64,000 nt of DNA from Bradyrhizobium sp. SZCCT0148 (GTDB lineage Bacteria > Pseudomonadota > Alphaproteobacteria > Rhizobiales > Xanthobacteraceae). The translations under genes and the position numbers were made by a program. The notes under the pieces are model-generated. The model searched no databases, was not told where the DNA came from, and worked only from the letters and a program-made list of their open reading frames with translations. Location: contig NZ_JAFCKT010000002.1 of NCBI RefSeq assembly GCF_018129985.1, positions 1 to 64,000 of the forward strand. The letters are read 5' to 3'. Below, piece by piece: positions 9,153-17,535 of the stretch (position 1 is the stretch's first letter; each line of letters begins with the position of its first letter).

Positions 9153-9418
9153 TGAAGATCCAGATCTTGCCCGATCTCCAGGCCGGTGTACACCCGATCA
9201 AGCCCATCATGATCGCGCCCAACCTCGGGGTTGTGATCGCGGCTGACCATGCCAAAGACGGCGCGATCCGCTCCTTCGAGCGCCAGCGCCGCACCATCCC
9301 GCCTCACGTCCCGATCCCGGTGATGCTCGGCAAATACGATTGCGACCGCCGTGGCTTGAAAGACGAAGTTGGCCTCGGATCCCCGCCTGCAAATACTATG
9401 GTGGTCGAAGTCGGATGA
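9153..9418 (+). CDS. Unrecognised 88-aa protein of the island cluster
   Basis: The ATG overlaps the stop of the preceding gene (the A at 9152 is shared) and the stop overlaps the next start as ATGA at 9415-9418. The product is a small, mostly beta-type soluble protein (KIQILPDLQAGVHPIKPIMI). No family is recognised. The overlaps at both ends argue strongly that it is a real, co-translated gene. Confidence 0.7.
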
Positions 9419-10983
9419 GCAGCACCGGCGACAAGGATGACAATTTCGGCTTGCCGACGGTCGCAAGCGATGACGTGTTGACGGGCGCGGCCGCGGATTC
9501 GGCCGACTCCGAAGATCACCTGAAAAGTTTGCCCCGTGTTTTGCGGTACGCAAAGCTGATCGGGGACCACGCCAGCCACATCGAACAACGCCTCATCGCC
9601 GAAATTCACGAACTTTGCCCGGACCTCGTGATGAACGTTGGATCGGACGTTCCGCTCGAAGTTGACGCGGGGCTTGCGCTTGCAACCGAGCTCGATCGTC
9701 GCGCGGTGAAAGATAACGATCCGAATCTGCGCAGCTTGTCAGATTCTGTCCGATTGCTGTGCTTGCCCGCGCCCCGCGAGGGCTTTCACTCCAAGCACTA
9801 CCTTCGGGTCGCAAAGGCGCTGCTGCTGGCCTTCGAGAATATTCGCAGTCGCGATGATCGGCTGTGCTGCGAAATCGAGCGGCTTGTCTTTGGTTGGGCG
9901 GCTCTGCCAATTTGCGCGCATATGGTCGCCAAACACGAATCGGCCGCTGCGAATGCGCTTCGCCTCGGCTCGCGCATGGTGGAGCATCGTATTGCCGCCG
10001 CATGGAAAGAGGGTGTTGAGTCCCAGAAGGAAGCGCTGCGCTCGGCCACGAATGCCGCCCAGAAAGACGCGGAGCCTTTGCCTCGAAACGCATCCGACGA
10101 CGACAATTTGCCCCCGGATCACGTGATCGTCGCCCGCCTGAGTACCGACGAGATGAAGAATTATCGGATCAAAGAAATTCTTGGATCTGCAAAGACTCTG
10201 ATCAACGTGCCGCTGCCCTTGGTCACCGTGCCGCCGCTGCATGAAGTGCGCCGCAAACTGCTGCTTGAGTTTCCCTACGCAGAACGCGTCATCGACTTGG
10301 TTCTGTCTGATCTTGTTGGCCGCCGTGTCGTTCAGCTCCGTCCTATTATTTTGGTCGGCGAGCCAGGCGGAGGTAAGTCGCGATTCGCCCGCAGTATAGG
10401 CCAGGCTCTTGGTCTTCACGTCTGGCGAACGGATTGTTCTCGGGCAGATGCGGCGTTCGCAGGCACTGACCGGCGCTGGCATACCGCCGAGCCCTCTCAT
10501 CCCTTTCTTGCGGTTGTCCGAAGCAAGACTGCGAACCCCATGGTGCTGCTGGACGAGCTTGAAAAAGCGCCTTCCAGCTCGAACCTGTCGGTGGGCCGCC
10601 TGTGGGACTGTTTGTTGAGCTTTACCGACGTCGAATCGAGCTCGCGCTACCCTGATCCGGCACTCCAAATCAACGTAGATTTATCGCGACTTTCCTTCAT
10701 CGCGACCGCCAACAATCTGGACCCGCTGCCCAGCCCGATCCGTGACCGGTTCGTGGTCGTGACGTTCCCCAAGCCGGCCGCTGAGGACCTGGACGCCTTG
10801 TTGCCGGCTGTGATGGTGGACCTCGCCAAGGACCGCGGGCTCGATCAGCGCTGGATACAGCCCCTCGACGAAGACGAACACGTCGCGGTCGCCAAACTGT
10901 GGCAGGGCGGCTCCGTGCGCCGGTTGCGCCGCATTGTGGAGGTCATCCTGCGCGAACGCGATCTCAGTGCCACGAGGAATTAA
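9415..10983 (+). CDS. Lon-like AAA+ ATPase without a protease domain
   Basis: 522 aa from the ATG that overlaps the previous stop; a longer frame from 9340 is possible but less likely. Residues 1-280 are a helical region I do not recognise. Residues about 305-510 are an AAA+ module: Walker A GEPGGGKS (315-322), Walker B VLLDELEK (377-384), sensor 1 FIATANN (428-434) and an Arg finger in the DRF motif near 444. The order and wording (LLDELEKA, ATANNLDPLPSPIRDR) resemble Lon, but the C-terminal serine protease domain is absent. It would remodel a protein partner using ATP, perhaps the products of the three upstream genes. The gene ends one base before the DUF2130 gene. Confidence 0.85.
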   Translation: MSSTGDKDDNFGLPTVASDDVLTGAAADSADSEDHLKSLPRVLRYAKLIGDHASHIEQRLIAEIHELCPDLVMNVGSDVPLEVDAGLALATELDRRAVKDNDPNLRSLSDSVRLLCLPAPREGFHSKHYLRVAKALLLAFENIRSRDDRLCCEIERLVFGWAALPICAHMVAKHESAAANALRLGSRMVEHRIAAAWKEGVESQKEALRSATNAAQKDAEPLPRNASDDDNLPPDHVIVARLSTDEMKNYRIKEILGSAKTLINVPLPLVTVPPLHEVRRKLLLEFPYAERVIDLVLSDLVGRRVVQLRPIILVGEPGGGKSRFARSIGQALGLHVWRTDCSRADAAFAGTDRRWHTAEPSHPFLAVVRSKTANPMVLLDELEKAPSSSNLSVGRLWDCLLSFTDVESSSRYPDPALQINVDLSRLSFIATANNLDPLPSPIRDRFVVVTFPKPAAEDLDALLPAVMVDLAKDRGLDQRWIQPLDEDEHVAVAKLWQGGSVRRLRRIVEVILRERDLSATRN

Positions 10984-10984
10984 T

Positions 10985-12409
10985 ATGAGCCGAGACCCCG
11001 ACGAGAAGCCCGCTTCCCACCGAGTATCGCCGTTCCCACGGCTACCCCGATTGCCGGGGATAACCATTCCCCCGACGCCGGATCATGCCGGAAACAAAGA
11101 TACACTCACGCCTCACCATCAAAGGACCCATCTGGTGAGCGACCCCCAGATCACCTGCACGAAGTGCGGCACTGAGATCAAGCTGACAGAGTCCCTCGCG
11201 GCGCCCCTGATCGTGGCCGCACGCGAGCAGTTTGCGGCGCAGCTTGCGGCCAAGGAATCCGAGTTCAGCCGCCGCGAGGCACAGCTCCAGCAAACGAAGG
11301 CCGAGCTCGCGAAGGCCCGTGAGACCGTCGACGAGCAGATCGCGGCCAGGATGGCGGTCGAACGCACCGCCATCGCGGAGGCCGAGGCTAAGAGGGCCCG
11401 CTTGGCGCTGGCTGATGATCTCGGCCGTCGGGATCAACAGCTTGCCGACCTGCAGCACCTGCTCGCCGCGAATGACGCCAAGCTTGCCGAAGCTCAGCAG
11501 GCTCAGGCCGAGATGCTCCGCAAGCAGCGTGAACTCGACGTCGCCAAGCGCGAGGTCGAGCTGACCGTTGAGAAGAAAGTGCAGGAGAACCTCGTTGCGG
11601 TGCGCGACAAAGCGCGGCTCGAGGCTGAAGACGCGCTCAAGGCGAAGGTCGCCGAGAAGGAGGCCCAGCTCGCGGGCATGCAGCGCCAGATCGAAGATCT
11701 CCGCCGCAAGGCGGGCCAGGGTTCCCAGCAGCTTCAGGGCGAATCGCTCGAAGCAGAGCTCGAGTCCCTGCTCCGGGCCCGCTTCCACGGCGACCTGATT
11801 GAGCCGGTCCCCAAAGGCGAGTTCGGCGGCGACGTGGTGCACGGCGTGGTCTCCGCCAACGGCCAGCGTTGCGGCACCATCCTGTGGGAATTGAAGCGGA
11901 CGAAAGCCTGGAATCCGGCATGGCTCGGCAAATTGCGGGATGACCAGCGCGCCGCGAAAGCGGAGCTCGCGCTGATCGTCTCGACCGTTCTGCCGAAGGA
12001 CGTCGAGGGTTTCGACCTGATCGAAAATGTCTGGGTGGCAGGGCCGCGCTTTGCAATTCCTCTCGCTGTCGCACTCCGGCAGCTGCTGATCGACGTCGCC
12101 ACAAGCCGCCAAGCACAGGAAGGTCAGCAGACCAAGACCGAGATCGTGTACAGCTACCTGACCGGTCCGCGCTTTCGTCACCGTATCGAGGCCATCGTCG
12201 AGAAGTTCACCGACATGCAGAAGGACCTCGATCGCGAGCGCGCTACCATGTCGCGCCTCTGGGCCAAGCGCGAGGAGCAGCTCAGGGGCGTCTTGGAATC
12301 CACTGCCGGCTTGTACGGAGACATTCAGGGCATCGCCGGCCGCGCCATGCAGGAGATCGAGAGCCTGGACGTGCTGATGATCGAGTCGAAGGGGGAAGCG
12401 GCGGAGTAA
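10985..12409 (+). CDS. DUF2130 protein: zinc-ribbon-like start, coiled coil, nuclease-like core
   Basis: 474 aa from ATG 10985, which has GAGGA nine bases upstream and lies one base after the ATPase stop. A GTG at 11135 (AAGGA upstream) would give the more usual start of this family (SDPQITC), so the first 50 residues may be an extension. From that GTG: C8-x2-C11 looks like half a zinc ribbon, residues about 28-198 are a long coiled coil, and the C-terminal domain has D233 (FGGD), then E252-L-K254 (WELKRTK) and a Q/K-bearing helix. This arrangement resembles the PD-(D/E)XK nuclease fold. DUF2130 proteins have no agreed function to my knowledge. It could act with the ATPase or be an independent gene. 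Confidence 0.85.
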   Translation: MSRDPDEKPASHRVSPFPRLPRLPGITIPPTPDHAGNKDTLTPHHQRTHLVSDPQITCTKCGTEIKLTESLAAPLIVAAREQFAAQLAAKESEFSRREAQLQQTKAELAKARETVDEQIAARMAVERTAIAEAEAKRARLALADDLGRRDQQLADLQHLLAANDAKLAEAQQAQAEMLRKQRELDVAKREVELTVEKKVQENLVAVRDKARLEAEDALKAKVAEKEAQLAGMQRQIEDLRRKAGQGSQQLQGESLEAELESLLRARFHGDLIEPVPKGEFGGDVVHGVVSANGQRCGTILWELKRTKAWNPAWLGKLRDDQRAAKAELALIVSTVLPKDVEGFDLIENVWVAGPRFAIPLAVALRQLLIDVATSRQAQEGQQTKTEIVYSYLTGPRFRHRIEAIVEKFTDMQKDLDRERATMSRLWAKREEQLRGVLESTAGLYGDIQGIAGRAMQEIESLDVLMIESKGEAAE

Positions 12410-12460
12410 CCGTTAGAAACGGCCGGAACAGGGGCTGGCACTGGTGCGCCAGAGTGTTTC

Positions 12461-12477
12461 TGGTGCCCAGGAAAGGA
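12461..12477 (-). other. Possible att-site remnant matching a tRNA-Leu 3' end
   Basis: On the minus strand this reads TCCTTTCCTGGGCACCA, which matches my memory of the T-arm and acceptor 3' end, including CCA, of an alphaproteobacterial tRNA-Leu. The rest of a tRNA is missing. Such a fragment is what remains at the far end of an element integrated in a tRNA-Leu gene. It lies 64 bp downstream of the shortened DUF3644 gene. Confidence 0.4.
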
Positions 12478-12540
12478 TTGGCTGGCCAGACCATTACGCC
12501 ATTGTTTTTATTGCATTTTATTTTCGGGAACTCAAGTTTG

Positions 12541-12879
12541 TTACACAGGCTTGTTCCAGTTAGTCCCACACTCAAGCAGAGGCAGCGTCCCGGCGGGCAC
12601 TCCGATCGTCATCGTGTTGCCAGCGCGGTTCTTCTTTGGCGAGAGCCGCTTACCGCTGCCCTTCTTCGTGGTCTTGGGCTCCCAGACCTCAATCGACCGA
12701 AGCTTGCTGCGGTTTGCCTTCAGAATGCGCGCCTTGAGCAGCAGCTCCCACGCATTGAGCATCAAAATTGCGAAGGTTTCTTCTCGATATTTGAAGCCGG
12801 GCTTATTGTAGACCTCGATTGAAGCAATGGCAGCTTGGGTCGCTTTTTCGACGAGGTATCCATAACGTGGGCGGCGCAT
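12541..12879 (-). pseudogene. Shortened DUF3644 protein (N-terminal part only)
   Basis: The 112-aa product begins like DUF3644 proteins (VEKATQAAIASIEVYNKPGFKYREETFAILMLNAWELLLKA), which are usually about 300 residues or more. After about residue 90 the sequence (VPAGTLPLLECGTNWNKPV) no longer looks like the family and the frame stops, so the gene seems cut off. DUF3644 proteins often occur in mobile and defence-type regions; their function is not established. The nearby tRNA-Leu-like fragment hints at a recombination junction. Confidence 0.55.
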
Positions 12880-13362
12880 GGGAGGCGAATCGGTTGAGTT
12901 GCACTAATCCATAGTATCGATTCTAGCTGGCATCCGGTCCAGATTTTGGTGGATCGCGGCGAGCCCGGCGCTAATTTCATTGAGGCCCACGAATTTGAGA
13001 CGTGACCTCATGCCAGCGGTTTGCGGCTCTCCCCCCTACCCCCAACCCGTTTCTGAGTCTCGCGCCCTTAACTCGGGGTCTTTCCTCGCTTAGCGGTCCG
13101 GTCAGCCGGATTGCTCGCATAGTTTGCAGTTCAACCGCGAGGTAAGTGAGGGGCTATCACGCGATCTCACTGAGTCGATTTGACTCACGCTGTGCCTCTT
13201 GTCGGCCGATTCCTCATAAAAATATGGTGACAACGCTCGTTGACTAAGTTGTGCTACCGGAGCAATGCCCCGGCTCTCTGCTGCGATCGGACCGCGGCTG
13301 CACAGAGCAAAGGAAGCACCAACCAACCCTATGCGCGGACTAGCGCCGCAACACTATGTGAA
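12880..13362. other. Gap between the DUF3644 remnant and the integrase gene
   Basis: About 480 bp with no credible gene on either strand. It includes a C-rich run near 13030-13045. Nothing else stands out. Confidence 0.4.
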
Positions 13363-15291
13363 CTAAGGAGCCGCCTCCCGTTTGGGCCGCCCCGCTCTCC
13401 TCGGGGTCGATGCCATTGCTTCGAAATCCAACCCTTCGAACATCGACCAGTCGATCTCCTTCGGCAGTTCGAAATTTGCCAACTCCTGGCACTGCTTGCG
13501 GCGCAACTCGGCTCGCGTGCCGTAACCGGCATGAGGATCGCTGGCGCGGTGGCCCATCTGAAGCCGGGTCGTCGTGGTGTCGACATCCTCCTCGATCAGC
13601 ATGTCCTTGCCGCCATGCCGGAGCGACTGGCCGACCTCGATGTTCATCCCAGCGGCGCCGCCGCGCCTCAGGAGCTTGTTGATCCGGTCAGACGCGGTGT
13701 CCGAGGGATCCTTGCATGTCTGCAGCAAGCGAAAGAGGAAATTGTCACCCTGCTCGATCGCCCAGTCCACGAAGCCCCACTTGCGGAACGCGCTGTGCAG
13801 AACGAAGAAGCGGAGACTTTCGTCGGTCTTGTAGGGAACGCGCCGATAGATGCCGTCCGTCTTGTCGAACACGATCCCGTTGACGCGGATGATGTCCACT
13901 CCGTGCTTCGTCCCGAAATCGCTGCCGCGGATCCACGGCAGAATGCCGATCCGGCGCGTCGACAGCAGACATAGCGGGCCCAGCATGGCGTCGTCCAGAT
14001 AACCTGAGTCCACGCCCAGCCGGAACACGCGGTTCAGCGTCTCATAGTCGATGCTCTCACGCTTGACCGAAGGCTTGGCATTGTCGGGCCATCGCACGCG
14101 GAAACCCTGGAAAGGGTCACGCAAACGATGAAGGCCGGTTGCAGCGTGGATGATGGCGCGTACGATCTGCACATAGCCATCCTGCATCGTCTTCAGCGCG
14201 ATCGGCTCGTAGCAACGCTCCTTCTTGTTCTTGGCGATCGCCGCAGCGATGCCCATGGCGAGCAGCTCTTCGGTCTGATCGCCTTTCTGCGAGAATTGCA
14301 GCGGCAGGTATTGGAGCTCGTTGACGTAGTTCTGCAGGTCGATCGGCATGTACGCATGGAGAGGCCGGTCACCCACGAGCGTCTTGAAGACATGGGTACG
14401 CCAGCGGGCCGTGCTGATCGTACCGTCGGACGCACCACCGTTCTTGCGGATCGTGATGTATTCGTCCTCGATCTGGCTGAAGAGCGGAGACGGCCCAACC
14501 GCCTCGGGCTGGGCGGGAAGTAGGGCCGCTGCCCCGGGCTGGACCACGCGGCGATCCACCACTTCCGAAACAGCCGCGTGGATCGTTGAAGGCGGGTGGA
14601 TCGTTGCGCCCTGCTCGAGAAGCTTGAGCTGCCGATCGGCAACCTCGGCCAGCTTGCCGATGGCCTCCGCAAGGGGTTCGCGGACCTGAGGCAGCCCTTC
14701 GCCGGCGCGCCAGCGATCCCAAACGTCCTTTCGGAGCAGGTCGGCCCGCGCGGTTACCGTGGGGTGGCCTGCGTCCCCCTTCTTGACCTCCTGCTCGATG
14801 GCCACCGCCTCCTGGATGGCGGCGAGGTCGCGCATGGCGGCCGGCGAAAACACCGGCGGCGGCGCCGGCCTCTCGAGCTTCGCGGCGGCCTCGTTGAGAA
14901 AGGCCATCATATTCGCAAAGAACTCCTCGGGGCTATCGCCCTTTGGGAAGCCGACCTCGCTCGGCGGAAACTGGCTGTACGCGTAACCTTCCAAGTGCCG
15001 CCTCCATTCCCCGAACCCCGCCTGGGCCAGGGTCCCCAGCCAGGCGGCGCGGCGGTGCGCCTCCCTCTTGGGCAGCACGCCGAGCCTCACCCGGATAGGA
15101 GCGCATGGGATGCCGTCACCCGCAAGATCGCGGGGTGGCCGGATCTGGAAGAAATACGTGGAAAGCCGGCGAACAACATAGGTTGGCGCGCCTCGCCGAC
15201 GGCTGCTGCTAGCCGCCTTCGAGGCGGCATGACCGTGGACTACTTGATGGACTACCTCGGGGGATACACGCTTCGGCACTTGCACACTCAC
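13363..15291 (-). CDS. Large tyrosine recombinase / integrase of the island
   Basis: 642 aa. The N-terminus (residues about 35-85, PTYVVRRLSTYFFQIRPPRDL) resembles the DUF6538-type domain of large alphaproteobacterial integrases. The catalytic domain is C-terminal: Arg I in LLSTRRIGILPW, box II as QSLRH (Gln replaces the usual first His of HxxR), then LQMGHRASDPHAGYG carrying the late His and the nucleophile Tyr. It would catalyse insertion and excision at an att site. It starts (GTG) 67 bp from the 3' end of a tRNA-Ser gene and points away from it, the usual layout for an element integrated in that tRNA. No clear ribosome binding site precedes the GTG, so the start may be slightly downstream. 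Confidence 0.88.
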   Translation of the reverse strand: MSVQVPKRVSPEVVHQVVHGHAASKAASSSRRRGAPTYVVRRLSTYFFQIRPPRDLAGDGIPCAPIRVRLGVLPKREAHRRAAWLGTLAQAGFGEWRRHLEGYAYSQFPPSEVGFPKGDSPEEFFANMMAFLNEAAAKLERPAPPPVFSPAAMRDLAAIQEAVAIEQEVKKGDAGHPTVTARADLLRKDVWDRWRAGEGLPQVREPLAEAIGKLAEVADRQLKLLEQGATIHPPSTIHAAVSEVVDRRVVQPGAAALLPAQPEAVGPSPLFSQIEDEYITIRKNGGASDGTISTARWRTHVFKTLVGDRPLHAYMPIDLQNYVNELQYLPLQFSQKGDQTEELLAMGIAAAIAKNKKERCYEPIALKTMQDGYVQIVRAIIHAATGLHRLRDPFQGFRVRWPDNAKPSVKRESIDYETLNRVFRLGVDSGYLDDAMLGPLCLLSTRRIGILPWIRGSDFGTKHGVDIIRVNGIVFDKTDGIYRRVPYKTDESLRFFVLHSAFRKWGFVDWAIEQGDNFLFRLLQTCKDPSDTASDRINKLLRRGGAAGMNIEVGQSLRHGGKDMLIEEDVDTTTTRLQMGHRASDPHAGYGTRAELRRKQCQELANFELPKEIDWSMFEGLDFEAMASTPRRAGRPKREAAP

Positions 15292-15358
15292 GCAAGCCGG
15301 ACACGCGATTTTTCAAGGGTTTCTCACGAGCAGAAAGTGGCGGATAGGATTTGAAAAC

Positions 15359-15448
15359 TGGCGGAGAGGGAGGGATTCGAACCCCCGATAGGCTTGCACC
15401 TATGCCGCATTTCGAGTGCGGTGCATTCAACCACTCTGCCACCTCTCC
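15359..15448 (-). tRNA. tRNA-Ser (anticodon CGA)
   Basis: The minus strand reads GGAGAGGTGGCAGAGTGG..., with a 7-bp acceptor stem GGAGAGG/CCTCTCC, an anticodon loop containing CGA, a long variable arm typical of class II tRNAs, the T-loop GTTCGAATC, discriminator G and an encoded CCA. The total is 90 nt. It marks the right boundary of the island, with the integrase gene just beyond its 3' end. Confidence 0.95.
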
Positions 15449-15648
15449 TGAAGGCGCCATGGAAGGAGCAGGGCCCCTGTGGTTGGGGGCGTTAATAGGC
15501 GAGGATGGCGGGCCAGACAAGGCGGGAGAGGGGAAAATCCGCTCGGTGTTTTGGCTTCTGTCCGCCTCTTCCCGGCCCGAATGCGGGGGCAAGGCGGGCC
15601 GATTGCCGGTTTGACGCGTTTTTGTCGGGCGCGAGGTGGGGGCCGATT

Positions 15649-15710
15649 CGAGAACCCCAATGCGGTGACACCCTCTCCCCAACCCTCTCCCGCGAGCGGG
15701 AGAGGGGGCG
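15649..15710. repeat. Dispersed repeat, copy 1
   Basis: It reads 'gagaaccccaatgcgg...' and then 'cctctccccaaccctctccc', ending in the hairpin CTCTCCCGC/GCGGGAGAG. A second copy of the same design lies 300 bp away at 15955-16018. This is probably a multicopy intergenic element of the genome. Confidence 0.7.
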
Positions 15711-15954
15711 CACCGCCTTTGGGGCGGGCACTGAGATTCATCGCCTCGAAAAAAACGGGGTGGGACCGCCAGACGCGGTAAACACTGGCGGTCCCGGTGC
15801 CGCTCATTGAAATACTGGCTGGGAAGGGCGGCTTCGCCGGCCAGGTGAGGCGACGATTCGACCGTAGCGTGCGGGGGGCATCCCGCAATGCAATCCGGGC
15901 GTTAAGCTAACTGGTCAAGGTTACCCGGGGGCTGGGGGTGGTCACGGTGTTTGG

Positions 15955-16018
15955 CGAGAGAGCCCCAATGCGGAGGCAGCCCTCTCCCCAGCCCTCTCCC
16001 GCAAGGCGGGAGAGGGAG
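15955..16018. repeat. Dispersed repeat, copy 2
   Basis: It matches copy 1 in order and wording ('gagagccccaatgcgg', 'cctctccccagccctctccc', hairpin CTCTCCCGC/GCGGGAGAG). It lies just downstream of the ROK-family gene, read on the minus strand, and may act as its terminator. Confidence 0.7.
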
Positions 16019-16062
16019 TCGACCTCGGGCGTGGCGGCGAACGGGGCTCGTCGCGCAAGGGG

Positions 16063-17202
16063 CTAGTCGTCCTTCTTGTCCTTGCCCTTTTTCTTGCCGG
16101 TCTCGGAGTCCTTGTCCTTGTCTTTTTCCTTGCCGTTGTCCTTGCGGCGGTTGGTGAAGCGGGCGTTGCCGAGGCCGGTGCCGATGGTGAGCACGCCCCA
16201 GCGATCGACGTCCTGCATGAACGGCACTTCGGAGAGGCCCTGCACCACGCCGTCATTGTGCATCAGGATCGCGGTGTCGTGCTCGCCGATCTCGGGAATG
16301 CCCTCGAGCAGGCTCGCCGGCAGGTTGAACTTGCTGCTCTCCCAATTGCCGGGAAGATTCTGCGCGCCTTTTTCGATGGATCCATCGGCATTGATGACGC
16401 CGGGACAGGCGATGCCGATGAAGGGGGCGAGCTTGTAGCCCTCCTTCTCGGCTTCCGCGATCAGCCCCTTCAGCATCTTGGTGAGCCGCTTCACCGCGCC
16501 TTCGCGCGTCGGCTCGTCGTCGGCATGGCGCCACAGATCGGATTTCACGACCTTGGCCTTCGTGAGGTCCTTGGCCTTCTTCCAGCCGGTTTCGACCAGG
16601 CCGCAGCGGATGTTGGTGCCGCCGATGTCGACGGCGAGGATGCTGTCATGGGCCTCGAAGATCCATGACGGCGCCAGATGCAGCGCGCCGATCAGGCCGG
16701 CCTCGTCGGGGTGATGCCGGATCGGCACCATCTCGATCTTGAGCTCCTCGTGCCTGAGGATGATCTCGGTGCGCGCGATCGCGAGCTCGCCGAGCCGGGA
16801 ATCGCGGAAGCCGCCGCCGACCACGATGCGCTCGGTCTTGGCCCAGGCCTTGCTCTTGAGGAAACGCCGCGTGACATAGGCGAGCTCCTGGGCGAATTCC
16901 TCGATGGCGCTGTGCACCACCGCGGAGGCTTCGACGTCGTCGCCGACCAGGATGTCATCCAGCGTCTTCTTGCTGATTTCATCGGTCGGCTCCTTGCCGA
17001 ACGGGTCCTGGCCGGACTTGCGCAGCGGCTTGCGCCAGCGCTCGAGGATGTCGCGGAAGGCGCCCCTGCTGGCGCGGTCGCCGAGGAAGCCGTCCTCGTC
17101 CTTCATCTCGATGTTGAAGCTGTCGATCTCCACCGACGGCAGCCGCCCGGCGCCGTGATGGGCAATGCCCGTCGTCGTCTTGACCAGTTCGTCCGTTGCC
17201 AT
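16063..17202 (-). CDS. ROK-family protein, apparently circularly permuted
   Basis: 379 aa from ATG 17202; a longer frame to 17265 lacks support. The ROK motifs are present but in swapped order. The first half carries what is normally the C-terminal part (GDDVEASAVVHSA..., VVGGG at 127-131, then DEAGLIGALHLAP). The second half carries the normal N-terminal part (phosphate-binding AVDIGGTNIRCG at about 190-200, IACPG at 264-268, the HND with the likely catalytic Asp at 315-317, and IGTGLG at 340-345). A Lys/Asp-rich tail of about 30 residues follows. The Cys zinc motif of classical ROK kinases is absent. It could be a sugar kinase; the substrate is unknown. The upstream gap toward rplU holds that operon's promoter. 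Confidence 0.82.
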   Translation of the reverse strand: MATDELVKTTTGIAHHGAGRLPSVEIDSFNIEMKDEDGFLGDRASRGAFRDILERWRKPLRKSGQDPFGKEPTDEISKKTLDDILVGDDVEASAVVHSAIEEFAQELAYVTRRFLKSKAWAKTERIVVGGGFRDSRLGELAIARTEIILRHEELKIEMVPIRHHPDEAGLIGALHLAPSWIFEAHDSILAVDIGGTNIRCGLVETGWKKAKDLTKAKVVKSDLWRHADDEPTREGAVKRLTKMLKGLIAEAEKEGYKLAPFIGIACPGVINADGSIEKGAQNLPGNWESSKFNLPASLLEGIPEIGEHDTAILMHNDGVVQGLSEVPFMQDVDRWGVLTIGTGLGNARFTNRRKDNGKEKDKDKDSETGKKKGKDKKDD

Positions 17203-17535
17203 GGTTGCCCTTGCCCGCTGATTGGTTCCGGCCGGTACAACTGCGGGGGAACCGGTTTGTTGCAAAGCCGCAGGCGATTTGGCCGAATGCCGCAGGCGGG
17301 GCCAAATCCTTCAAATCCGGGCGTTTTTCGCGCCCTTTTTCTTGACTTGGCGCCGTTGGCGGCTATAAGTCCTGCAACCGGCGCGGGGCGTTTCTCGCGC
17401 CGCTTGTTTTTGCGTGGGTTTTCAAAGGGATAACTCCCGCCCGCACAAAACTCGCATAAACCCATAGCGACTGACAAAAAGCCGGCCCGGACGATGTTCG
17501 TCGCGAGGCCGGGATTTGAACACGGAGAAAAAACG
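17203..17535. other. Divergent gap between the ROK gene and rplU
   Basis: It contains the rplU promoter candidate at 17342-17369 and then a leader of about 160 bases, with a GGCGCG/CGCGCC stem near 17380-17403. No gene is seen. Confidence 0.5.
17342..17369 (+). promoter_or_regulatory. Sigma-70-type promoter for rplU-rpmA
   Basis: TTGACT (17342-17347) and TATAAG (17364-17369) are separated by 16 bases, close to the alphaproteobacterial housekeeping consensus. Transcription would start near 17376, leaving a leader of about 160 bases before rplU, which is a possible site for control of ribosomal protein synthesis. Confidence 0.6.

Larger units (their letters stand above)
15449..16062. other. 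Gap between tRNA-Ser and the ROK-family gene
   Basis: There is no credible gene. It contains the two copies of the dispersed repeat described separately, and otherwise unremarkable GC-rich DNA. This is the first core sequence after the island boundary. Confidence 0.5.

Noticed and set aside
15336..15358. Short stretch 'gtggcggataggattt' resembling the tRNA-Ser 3' end next to it
   Set aside because: The match to TGGCGGAGAGGGAGGGATT is short and gapped, so I could not treat it as a second att copy.
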